Assembly (NCBI RefSeq): GCF_001620365.2
Contig: NZ_LQMT02000011.1
Coordinates: 72,286 to 136,285 of the forward strand
DNA from: Amycolatopsis keratiniphila subsp. keratiniphila
Lineage (GTDB): Bacteria > Actinomycetota > Actinomycetes > Mycobacteriales > Pseudonocardiaceae
Length of the DNA: 64,000 nucleotides
Direction of reading: 5' to 3'
Part shown: positions 8,945 through 18,051 of the stretch, in pieces
How positions within the stretch are numbered: the stretch's first letter is position 1
How the letters are laid out: every line of letters starts with the position of its first letter
Made by a program: the position numbers and the translations under genes
Notes under the pieces: model-generated
The model's database searches: none
Seen by the model: only the letters and a program-made list of their open reading frames with translations
Told to the model about the DNA's origin: nothing

Positions 8945-10185
8945 CCGGAAACGTGTTCGGCGCACCCCTCGGCATCGGGCCGGTCGCGACCGTCTATCCC
9001 GCGACCTACGCGGGGGTACCGGTCGCGATGAAGGTCTTCCCTGCGCGGCTCGATCGAGCGACCTTGTCGGCGGTGGAACGCGATCGCGACCGGTTGCGGG
9101 CGGTGGCCTCCGCGCTGCCGGTCGACGGCGTCGACCAGTTGCCCGGCGGGCGGCACGCGCTCCGGATGGAACGGTGCACGCAGTCCCTCGCCGCGCTGCT
9201 GGGCCGGCTGGGAAGGCTTCCCACGGGCGATGCCGTCGTACTCGGCCATACCGTCGCGACCTGTCTGGCCTCCGCGCACGCCGCCGGGGTCGTGCACGGC
9301 GGTGTCCACCCCGCGAACGTGCTGTTCCGCACGAACGACGAACCGGTCCTCGCCGACTTCGGCGTCGCGCTGCGGCAGGCGTTCCCGCGCGATCCGACGC
9401 GGTCGCTCGAATACCTGGCGCCGGAGACCCTGCGCACCGACACGTTCGACGAACGGACCGATCTGTACGGCCTGGGACTGGTGCTGTACCTGGCCCTGAC
9501 CGGCGACCATCCGCAGCCCGGCAGGCTCGGGGAACCGATGGGCGAGCGGTTGCTGAGGCTGCTGCGCACCCCGGTGCCGCCGATCGACCGGCCCGATGTG
9601 CCGGTCATCCTGTCGGCGATGGTGAGCAGGCTGCTCGCCCCGGATCCGGCGCACCGCCCGCCGGACGCCGCGTGGGTCGCCGACCGGCTCGCCGAAATGT
9701 TCCCCCGCCCCGCGGAACCGGACCGACCTCCCCCGTCGAACGAGCGCGAAGACGCCGCCCCGCCCACACCGGCGAAGGCCCGCCGTTCGATCGGTGGCCT
9801 CGTAGTCGGTGCGGTGGCGGTCGTCCTCGGTGTGGTGGTCGCGTTCCTGATCGGCGATCGGCGGCCGGAGGTCGTCACCACGACTCCGGCCGCCACGCCC
9901 GGACCGGAGCAGGTGGTGGACCTCGAACTGGAGCTCGCCGAGCCGGCCGACCGGGGAAACCAGGTCATGCTCGCTTGGACGAGCAGTTCGGACATCGTCG
10001 ACTACGCGGTGATCGTCGCCCCCGAGAACGAGCCCAACCGGACCGTGCTGGCCGGGCGGGCGCACGCGATCACCATTCCGGTCGATCCCGTGCGCCGCTA
10101 CTGCTTCGAGGTGCAGGCGACCGACAGCCGGGTCATCCACACGAGCCCGCCCAAGTCGATCCGCGGAGCCGTTTGCCGCCCCTGA
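8941..10185 (+). CDS. Membrane pseudokinase with extracytoplasmic Fn3-like domain (module 1)
   Basis: The product is 414 residues. The N-terminal kinase fold keeps Lys31 (VAMKVF), the Asn of the catalytic loop and DFG (Asp139). The catalytic loop, however, reads HGGVHPAN (His119-Gly-Gly121), so the proton-accepting Asp of HRD and the usual Lys are absent. A membrane segment lies near 282-303. The outer part ends in a Fn3-like domain (VMLAWTSSSDIVDYAVIV to RYCFEVQATDS). ATG 8941 overlaps the transglutaminase stop (ATGA), making it the last gene of the operon. A paralogue at 22160-23422 has the same loss. A scaffold or allosteric signalling role is inferred. Confidence 0.87.
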   Translation: MTGNVFGAPLGIGPVATVYPATYAGVPVAMKVFPARLDRATLSAVERDRDRLRAVASALPVDGVDQLPGGRHALRMERCTQSLAALLGRLGRLPTGDAVVLGHTVATCLASAHAAGVVHGGVHPANVLFRTNDEPVLADFGVALRQAFPRDPTRSLEYLAPETLRTDTFDERTDLYGLGLVLYLALTGDHPQPGRLGEPMGERLLRLLRTPVPPIDRPDVPVILSAMVSRLLAPDPAHRPPDAAWVADRLAEMFPRPAEPDRPPPSNEREDAAPPTPAKARRSIGGLVVGAVAVVLGVVVAFLIGDRRPEVVTTTPAATPGPEQVVDLELELAEPADRGNQVMLAWTSSSDIVDYAVIVAPENEPNRTVLAGRAHAITIPVDPVRRYCFEVQATDSRVIHTSPPKSIRGAVCRP

Positions 10186-10189
10186 CCGC

Positions 10190-10558
10190 TCAGGCGGGGG
10201 GCTCTTCCTGGAGCGCGCGGACCTCGACCCGGCTGCGCAGCGCACGCGAGGCCTGCTTGGTCCATTCGATCGCGACGTCGTCGTTTTCGGCCTCGATGAT
10301 CCAGAAGCCGCCCAGGTACTCCTTGGCCTCGACGAACGGGCCAGGGGTGAGCACCGGGGTGTCGCCGGAGTAGTCCACCGTGGTCGCGGTCGACGGCGGC
10401 TGCAGGCCACCGGCGGTCACGAACGCGCCCGCCTCCTCGAGGGCGGAGTTGAACGCGCCGACCTCGGCGATGAGCTTTTGCAGCTCGGCGGGGTCCATGT
10501 CCGCCATCGTCGGCTCCTCGGCGGCGTCGTGGGGAAGGCTCAGGAAGTACTTCGTCAT
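10190..10558 (-). CDS. YCII/DGPF-domain protein
   Basis: The product is 122 residues of the YCII-related family: MTKYFLSLPHD, then TPGPFVEAKEYLGGFWIIEA, which contains the GPF(x)E-K-E-x-LGGF(W/Y)I core of the DGPF group. ATG 10558 is fixed by GAGGAG six bases upstream. Such proteins are small cytoplasmic dimers of uncertain activity, often encoded beside ECF sigma or other regulators. It ends four bases from the convergent pseudokinase gene and lies downstream of the LAL regulator on the same strand. Confidence 0.85.
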   Translation of the reverse strand: MTKYFLSLPHDAAEEPTMADMDPAELQKLIAEVGAFNSALEEAGAFVTAGGLQPPSTATTVDYSGDTPVLTPGPFVEAKEYLGGFWIIEAENDDVAIEWTKQASRALRSRVEVRALQEEPPA

Positions 10559-10643
10559 GGTCGGCTCCTCGTCGTCGGTGCTGTGCCGAAAACCTATGCG
10601 GCGGACCCCGGTCGGCGAATCAGTCATCGTGACCGGTATCCGA

Positions 10644-13358
10644 TCACCGGACGAGGCCTGCCAGCTCGGCACGGCCGGTCACACCCAGCTTCGGATACGC
10701 CTTGTAGAGGTGGTGGCCGACGGTCCGCGGGCTGAGGAAGAGCTGCGCGGCGATCTCCTTGTTCGTCTGACCGGCGGCGGCCAGCCGGACGACCTGCAGC
10801 TCCTGCGGGGTCAACAGGGTGAGCGGGCCGCTGCGCCGGGGTTCGTCGCCCCGCTCGCCGAACGTGGCCAGCTCACCGCGAGCGCGCTCGGCCCAGAGCT
10901 CCGCGCCGAGTCCCTCGAACGCGGACACCGCCGCCGCGAGATGGGCGCGGGCCTCGGTGCGGCGGCGCTGACGGCGCAGCCACTCGCCGTAGACCAGCTG
11001 GGTACGGGCGTGCTCGTAGGGGCCGCCGTGCCGCTCCTGGATCCGCAGCGCTTCGGTGTACAGCGCGTCGGCGTCATCGGCCAGCAGGGCCCGGCAACGC
11101 AGAGCGAGCCCGGCGGCGATCGGGCGGTCGACCTGTTCGGCCCAGTGCAGGAACGTGGCCAACGGTTCGTGGGCGCGATCCGGCTCGCCCGTGCGTACGG
11201 CGGCTTCCACCAGATCCGGCACCGCGCGCATCAGGAGATCGCGGCTCGCGGGCCCCTGGAACACCTTCTCGAGCCGGTCGGCCGCCTCCTTGAACCGCCG
11301 GGCGGAAAGGTCGAGCATGCCGAGCCCCCAGTCCGCGAGCTCGGCGTTGACCCGGTGCCGGGCCCGGGCCCGCGGGAGCACCTCCTCGGCAAGCGCCCGG
11401 CAGCGCGCCTCGTCACCCGAGACGGCAAGCAGCCACACCTCGATCGACCGGTGCGCCAGGCGTTCGGTCGTGTTGCCGAGTTCGGCGGCCACGGCCGCGC
11501 CTTCCGCCACACACGCACGGGCGTCGGCGAACTCACCGCGGAACAACCGCGCCACGGCGAGCACGTTCAGGGTGTACGGGACCCAGCCCAGCGCGCCGGT
11601 GGCCCGCACCTGGGCCAGCATGTCCTCGGTCCCGGCGGCGACGCCGTCGTCGTCCGCGATCATGAGCCCGCCGAACCCGGCCGTGACGCGATGCATCAGG
11701 TCGTTCCCGCCGCCGCTCTCGGTGGTGTAGAGGTCGCGCATCGGGCCGACGGCCGCCTCCGGGCGTCCGGCGAAGAGCTCCGCCCAGCCGAAAAGGGCGG
11801 TGACGATCGGTGCCCAGTCCTCCGGCGGGGTGAACCCGCGCATCAGATCGGCCACGCGCCTCAGCAGATCGTGCGCCGCTCCGTGCCGGGCGGCGTGCAC
11901 GGCCTCGAAGAAGTTGAGCGCGGCGCGCTCCGGATCGGTGTCGCGCACCAGCTCCGCGGCCCCGATCGCCAGCTCCGCATCGGCCCTCGGCGAGGTGCGT
12001 TCGTATTCCACGGCGCCACGCGTGTAGATGGCGTCGGCCCGGACACCGGGCTCGGAGGTGAGCGAGAGCGCTTCGGCCGCCAGCCGGGCGGCGCGGTCGG
12101 CCTTGCCGGCGTCGAACGCGGCCTGGCTGGCGCGGGCGATACGCCGGGCCTTCAGTTCACGGTCGGCGCTGAGCCGGCCGGCGCGGTCGTAAGCGGCCGA
12201 CACCGCCATCGCGCCGCCTCGGTGCCAGGCGCGCTCCGCCGCGCGTTCGAGTTCGGCGGCCACCGTCTCGTCGGGGCTCGTGGTGGCGGCGGCGAGGTGC
12301 CACGCGCGGCGGTCCGCGTCGGTCCCCAGCGCGTCGGCGTACGCGCGATGTACCTCGATCCGCCGGTGCAGCGGCGCGTCCTGGTAGGCGGCCGCCCGGA
12401 CCAGGGGGTGGCGGAACGTGATCCGGCTGTCGATCCGGAGCAGCCGGTCCCGTTCGGCGGGTGCCAGGTCGCCGGGGGCGCCACCGAGCGCTTCGATCAC
12501 GTGCAGGATCGTCGCGAGCGGTGCCGCCGTGTCGGCCGCCGCCGCCAGGAGCGCGCGCTGGGTGGGTTCGGGAAGCTCGACGATCTGGCGGCGGAACGCC
12601 TCCTGCACGCGGCGGGTCACCGGCAGCGGCCGGACCTGCTCGGCCGGGTCGGGCTCGTCGGCGTCGCGTGCCGCGAGCCGCGACGACCCGAGTTCGATGA
12701 TCGCCAGCGGATTGCCACCGGACTCCGCGAGGACCCGGGCCCGTACCGGTTCGACGAGTTCGGGCGCGTGCTCGTCGAGCAGGCGGGCGGCGTCGGGCGA
12801 GGCGAGGCCGGACAGCTCCACGACCTCGATGCCGGCCATCTCGAACGGCGCCGACGTCTCACGCACGGCGAACAGCAACGCGATCCGGTCGGCCACGAAC
12901 CGGCGGGCCGCGAACAGCAGCGCCTCCACGGAACCCTGGTCGAGCCATTGCAGATCGTCGACCACACACAGCAGAGGCGCGTCCTCGGCCAGGTCGGCGA
13001 GCAACGACAGGGTGCCGGCGGAGATCAGGAACCGATTGGCCTCGTCTCCCTCGGCCAGGCCGAAAGCGCATCGCAGTGCCGTCGCCTGCGGGGTGGGCAG
13101 GGCGTCCAGCCGGGCCAAATGCGGAAACAGGAGCTGATGCAGACCGCCGTACGCCAGCTCGGAATCGGACTCGACCCCCGCCCCGCGGACCACCCGCATG
13201 CCCTCGGCTTCGGCGATCGACACCGCGTGGTCGACAAGGACCGATTTCCCGATTCCCGCCGCGCCCCGCAACGCCAGCACACCGCTTCGCGCGTCACGCG
13301 CGTTCGCCAGCAGGCGTTGCACCCGTGCCAGCTCGACGTTTCTTCCCACCAGCGACAT
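10644..13358 (-). CDS. Large LuxR-family (LAL type) ATP-binding transcriptional regulator
   Basis: The product is 904 residues, normal for the family. It has an N-terminal P-loop (GAAGIGKSVLVDHA, about 33-46) and Walker B LLCVVDDLQWLD. A long TPR-like alpha-helical middle follows. The C-terminal LuxR helix-turn-helix contains LTPQELQVVRLAAAGQTNKE and LSPRTVGHHLYKAY (last 60 residues). It is a cytoplasmic activator of the MalT class, with ligand unknown. It lies alone between the two MoxR modules and reads toward the YCII gene 85 bases downstream. A broken relative with similar TPR sequence is at 56928-58135. Confidence 0.93.
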   Translation of the reverse strand: MSLVGRNVELARVQRLLANARDARSGVLALRGAAGIGKSVLVDHAVSIAEAEGMRVVRGAGVESDSELAYGGLHQLLFPHLARLDALPTPQATALRCAFGLAEGDEANRFLISAGTLSLLADLAEDAPLLCVVDDLQWLDQGSVEALLFAARRFVADRIALLFAVRETSAPFEMAGIEVVELSGLASPDAARLLDEHAPELVEPVRARVLAESGGNPLAIIELGSSRLAARDADEPDPAEQVRPLPVTRRVQEAFRRQIVELPEPTQRALLAAAADTAAPLATILHVIEALGGAPGDLAPAERDRLLRIDSRITFRHPLVRAAAYQDAPLHRRIEVHRAYADALGTDADRRAWHLAAATTSPDETVAAELERAAERAWHRGGAMAVSAAYDRAGRLSADRELKARRIARASQAAFDAGKADRAARLAAEALSLTSEPGVRADAIYTRGAVEYERTSPRADAELAIGAAELVRDTDPERAALNFFEAVHAARHGAAHDLLRRVADLMRGFTPPEDWAPIVTALFGWAELFAGRPEAAVGPMRDLYTTESGGGNDLMHRVTAGFGGLMIADDDGVAAGTEDMLAQVRATGALGWVPYTLNVLAVARLFRGEFADARACVAEGAAVAAELGNTTERLAHRSIEVWLLAVSGDEARCRALAEEVLPRARARHRVNAELADWGLGMLDLSARRFKEAADRLEKVFQGPASRDLLMRAVPDLVEAAVRTGEPDRAHEPLATFLHWAEQVDRPIAAGLALRCRALLADDADALYTEALRIQERHGGPYEHARTQLVYGEWLRRQRRRTEARAHLAAAVSAFEGLGAELWAERARGELATFGERGDEPRRSGPLTLLTPQELQVVRLAAAGQTNKEIAAQLFLSPRTVGHHLYKAYPKLGVTGRAELAGLVR

Positions 13359-13402
13359 GTGGTCACCCTAGATGGGTGACGCTGCCGTACAGCGCCCCGT
13401 AT

Positions 13403-15535
13403 TCACGAGCGGGCGGGTAACAGCGTGCGGGGGTTCACCGCGGCAAGCAGCCGCGCGCGCAGGCCGCGCCGGGCCAGGCCACGCCGGACTTCGCGTACCG
13501 CGGCCCACGCCTGCGGTCCGGAGTGCGGGCCGGTGCCCACCCCGGACCACAGCGCGACGTCCACTGTGGACGCCAGCAGTCGTAGTCCGTCTACTGTGGA
13601 CTGACCGCCGGTGCCGTGCGCGGCGGCCGCCAGATCGCGGACCGTCATACCCGCGGTGCACGGGACGCGGTGTTCGCGCAACCGGTCTTTGACCTCCCGG
13701 CAGGCACCGAGCACCGCGCCGATGCCGTGCTGACGTCGCCGCCACCATGCCCGGGCGCCCTTGGCGAGCGGGACACCGGCCAGCCAGGCCACCAGCAGTG
13801 CCGCGAGCGCGATCAGGACCGTGCCGAACGGGAACGTCCAGCCGCCGTCTCCGGTGCCGCCGTCGCCGGCCCCGGCATCGCTCCCGGGCAGTGGCCGTTC
13901 CTGGATCTGCGCGGCCGGTGGCAGCTGCGTGCGCGCCTGCGCGGTCACCGCCGCGAGGCTGGTCGCGCCGCCGGTTCCGGTGCGCGCCGCGCCCGTCGGA
14001 TCCAGCGCGACCCAGCCGACGCCGGAGACCGCGACCTCGGGCCAGGCCACGACGTCGCCGTTGTGGACGGTGTAGCCGCCGCCGGCGTCCGGCTTGTCCG
14101 GCGTCCGGAAGCCGACCACCAGGCGGGCCGGGATGGCGAGTGTCCGCGCGAGGGCGACGTAGGCGCTCGCGAACTGCTCGCTCGTGCCCAATTTGGTCTC
14201 GAAGAGGAACTTCCGCAGCTGTGGCCAGCCGTGTCCGCTCGGCAGGTCGGTTCCCGTGGCCAGCCGGTAGCGCTCGCGAAGGAACCGCTCCAGCGCGAGC
14301 GCGGTCCGGAAGCTGGGGCGCAGCCCGCCGACCGCCTCCCGGGCCAGCTGGCCGACTTCCGGCGGCACGTCGCCGATGCCCGCGAGGCCGCCGGGCGCGG
14401 CCGGGTCGAGCGCCGCGTCGAGCAGATCCGCCGGATGGATCTCCGGCGACCACCAGCTCAGGGTGTACCGCTGTGGGCCGTCGCCGGGGCGCGGCAACCA
14501 GAGCGTGCCTTGCGATTCCTCGACCAGCGGTGCGATCCCGCCGACCGCGGCGGGCCAGGTCTGGCTGGGCAGCCACGGCCCGGTCAGGCCGCTCGTGGTG
14601 ACCGTCGCCGAGCGCCGGTGCGCGGGCACGGACACCGCCGGGCCGGGCGCGAGTTCGGTGCCGAGCCGCCGATAGCGGCTGCCGGGGGTCCAGTTGACGC
14701 CGTCGAAGTCGTCCAGCACGACCAGCGGCCAGCGGTCCGTGTCGGTGTCGCCGCGGAAGGAGAACAACGGCGTGCCCGGATGTTCCAGCCGGTAGGCCAC
14801 TTCGTCGAGCGGATTCCCGACTCGCGCGTCGAGTTCGGCGACCTGGTCCCGTTTCAGCGAGTACGCCGGACCGGGCGCGGGTACGAGCAGGTTCGCGACG
14901 AGCGCGCCGGCGACACCGAGCACGAGCGCGGGTACGGCCAGCGCCAGCGCGGGCACCTTTCCGCGGTGGCCTTCGGCGTCCGACTGTGGCATCAGGGCGA
15001 ACACCCCGCCCGCGACGGCCGCGTACCCGAGTCCGCAGAACAGGGCCGGGAATCCGGACAGCGCCTGGAAAAGCTGGCTCACGACCACGACGGTGAAGCT
15101 CGGGAGGAGCGCCAGGATCGGCCGCCTCAGCCTCAGCAGCTCCACCCCGATCACCCCGGCCAGCAGCACCAGCAGCGGGACGAACAACAGCGTGGACGGC
15201 TCCGGCCGGGCGGGCCAGGTCGACTGCAGCGCGAGCCGCCAGGATTCGGTGACGCCGTCGGCGAGCGCGGAAAACGTCGCCCCGGTGGGAAAACCGGCGG
15301 CCGTCGTCGAGTAGAGCACGGTCTCCACGACCCCGGCCAGCCCGACGACCAGCAGCAGCGACGCGCGCCACGGCACCAGGGATTCCCTGCGCGAGCACAG
15401 CTCGGTGACGCCGAAGACCAGGAGCAACGGGACACCGAGGGGCGCGAGCAACGCCGCCACACCGAACACCGGGGCGAAGAACAGTCCCGCGACCATGGCG
15501 GCCAGCAGGATCAGCGCGACGGTGAGCCGGTTCAT
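13403..15535 (-). CDS. TgpA-type transglutaminase-like membrane protein lacking catalytic Cys and His (module 2)
   Basis: The product is 710 residues, paralogous to the protein at 6863-8944 along its length: multi-TM N-terminus MNRLTVALILLAAMVAGLFF, the VGNPLDEVAYRLEHPGTPLF region, the core and a final TM. The active-site positions are again replaced: GTSEQFA (Ser452 for Cys) and GDVVAWPEV (Val496 for His). The same Ser in both copies but a different residue at the His position suggests the enzyme died before duplication and the His site drifted afterwards. ATG 15535 overlaps the DUF58 stop (ATGA). The C-terminal tail EVRRGLARRGLRARLLAAVN resembles that of the first copy. Confidence 0.88.
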   Translation of the reverse strand: MNRLTVALILLAAMVAGLFFAPVFGVAALLAPLGVPLLLVFGVTELCSRRESLVPWRASLLLVVGLAGVVETVLYSTTAAGFPTGATFSALADGVTESWRLALQSTWPARPEPSTLLFVPLLVLLAGVIGVELLRLRRPILALLPSFTVVVVSQLFQALSGFPALFCGLGYAAVAGGVFALMPQSDAEGHRGKVPALALAVPALVLGVAGALVANLLVPAPGPAYSLKRDQVAELDARVGNPLDEVAYRLEHPGTPLFSFRGDTDTDRWPLVVLDDFDGVNWTPGSRYRRLGTELAPGPAVSVPAHRRSATVTTSGLTGPWLPSQTWPAAVGGIAPLVEESQGTLWLPRPGDGPQRYTLSWWSPEIHPADLLDAALDPAAPGGLAGIGDVPPEVGQLAREAVGGLRPSFRTALALERFLRERYRLATGTDLPSGHGWPQLRKFLFETKLGTSEQFASAYVALARTLAIPARLVVGFRTPDKPDAGGGYTVHNGDVVAWPEVAVSGVGWVALDPTGAARTGTGGATSLAAVTAQARTQLPPAAQIQERPLPGSDAGAGDGGTGDGGWTFPFGTVLIALAALLVAWLAGVPLAKGARAWWRRRQHGIGAVLGACREVKDRLREHRVPCTAGMTVRDLAAAAHGTGGQSTVDGLRLLASTVDVALWSGVGTGPHSGPQAWAAVREVRRGLARRGLRARLLAAVNPRTLLPARS

Positions 15536-16653
15536 CCCGTCACCTCGTTCCACTTGCGCACCGCGTGCGCGGCGTCGGCGGCGTTGATCACGCGGACACC
15601 CGGAACGACGGGCGGTTCGGTCGCGGCGAGGTCGACGAGGAACAGCGAGGAATAGCGGGGCCGCAGGGCGGTCAGCCCGTCCAGCCTGCCGGTGGTGACG
15701 GCCATCAGACAGCCGCCCTGATCGCGCGCCGACGCCAGCTCGCGCGTCACGAGCGCCTCGCCGGCGTCTTGGCCGAGCTGGCACAGCTCGTCGAGCAGAA
15801 GCCGCGAACCGAGCGGGCCGCCGGCGGTGGCGAGGTCGAGACCGCCGGAGCCGACGAGCCGGGTGTGGTGCCCGGCCATCGCGGACGCGTGCAGAAGTGA
15901 CGCGGCGACGTCGACGGCTTCTTCGAAAACCTCGGGAGTGAAGGACGAACGGCGGGTGTCGAGCAGGAGCGTGAACCGCGGCTGCTGCGGATCGGCGTAG
16001 TCACGGACCATCATCCGGCCGGTCCGCGCGGTGGCTTTCCAGTGCAGGTGCCGGATTTCGTCGCCCGGCTGGTATTCACGGACGTCGCGAAGGTCGAGCG
16101 AACCGCGCAACGAGTCGGTCGTGCTGCCTTCGTGGTGATGGCGTGGGTAGCCGCCGGTCAGCGCACGCGCGGGGTGCCGTCGCGGATGTACCCAGAGCTC
16201 CGCGGTCTCCCCGGCCGAAAGCCGGTTCCTGGCCAGGCCGAACGGGTCGACGCGGTGCAGTGTCAGCGGCCCGACCGGGAGCCTGCCGCGGCGTCCGGTA
16301 GGCAGTTCGTAGCGATAGGTGGCTTCGGCGTCCTGGGCGAGCGACCTGACCCGGATGGTCTGGACGGCGGCGCCTGCCTTGTCCCTGGCGTCGAATCCGC
16401 GCTGGCGGCGCCCGGCGAGGTTGCGGACCGTCAGCTTCGCGAGCGCCGGACGTCCGCGCTCGACGCGTTCCGGATACACCTCACGGCTGACGCCGACACG
16501 CAGACCGCGCGCGGTGACCACGACCGCGGCGGCCACCGCGGCCAGCCCGGCCACACCCAGCACGCGGAACAGCGGGTAGCCCGCCCATTCGGCGGCGACG
16601 AGCAGCAGTGCCGACACCACGAGCAGGACCACGCCGCGGGCGGTCAGCCGCAT
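15532..16653 (-). CDS. DUF58 membrane protein (module 2)
   Basis: The product is 373 residues. It has two N-terminal hydrophobic segments, the DUF58 motif VREYQPGDEIRHLHWKATAR, and a von Willebrand A-like C-terminus (FTLLLDTRRSS). It is paralogous to the DUF58 protein at 5739-6866. It starts two bases after the MoxR stop and overlaps the transglutaminase-like gene by four bases, so MoxR-DUF58-TgpA keep the same order and coupling as in module 1. Confidence 0.92.
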   Translation of the reverse strand: MRLTARGVVLLVVSALLLVAAEWAGYPLFRVLGVAGLAAVAAAVVVTARGLRVGVSREVYPERVERGRPALAKLTVRNLAGRRQRGFDARDKAGAAVQTIRVRSLAQDAEATYRYELPTGRRGRLPVGPLTLHRVDPFGLARNRLSAGETAELWVHPRRHPARALTGGYPRHHHEGSTTDSLRGSLDLRDVREYQPGDEIRHLHWKATARTGRMMVRDYADPQQPRFTLLLDTRRSSFTPEVFEEAVDVAASLLHASAMAGHHTRLVGSGGLDLATAGGPLGSRLLLDELCQLGQDAGEALVTRELASARDQGGCLMAVTTGRLDGLTALRPRYSSLFLVDLAATEPPVVPGVRVINAADAAHAVRKWNEVTG

Positions 16654-16655
16654 GG

Positions 16656-17666
<1,011 letters not shown>

Positions 17667-17726
17667 CTGCTCACGGTAACCGGCCAGGTACAGGAACAGG
17701 TCGTCTCCAGTACATCGGAGCTTTAC

Positions 17727-18047
17727 TCAGCCGCTGGTGGCCTTGGTGATCCCGTCGGACATGCGTCGCGCGAGCTGCTGGAACTTGGCCCACGAGCCCG
17801 GATCCGCGTTCCAGTCGTACATCGTCTGGGTACTGAGCGTCTCGAACAACGGATGCGCGGGATCGGCGGCCATGCGCCGCAGGAGGTCCGCCACTTCGGC
17901 AGCGCGATCGCCGAGGATGTGCACCAGCCGCTCCGCGGACTCGTCGGCTTGTTCCGCCAGGCCGTCGTGGATGAACAGTTCGAGTTCGTCGGCGTTGTAG
18001 TACGCCCCGAACTCGTCGAGCATGGTGTCTTGCGGGTTCGGCGACAT
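17727..18047 (-). CDS. Candidate immunity protein of the adjacent polymorphic toxin
   Basis: The product is 106 residues, acidic and helical (MSPNPQDTMLDEFGAYYNAD to RRMSDGITKATSG). I do not recognise a named family. It starts four bases after the toxin stop, on the same strand. Polymorphic toxin systems place the cognate immunity gene directly after the toxin, so position and size support this call; nothing else does. A second possible start is ATG 18023 (MLDEFG). It ends 60 bases before the start of the module 2 moxR gene. Confidence 0.55.
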   Translation of the reverse strand: MSPNPQDTMLDEFGAYYNADELELFIHDGLAEQADESAERLVHILGDRAAEVADLLRRMAADPAHPLFETLSTQTMYDWNADPGSWAKFQQLARRMSDGITKATSG

Positions 18048-18051
18048 CGGC

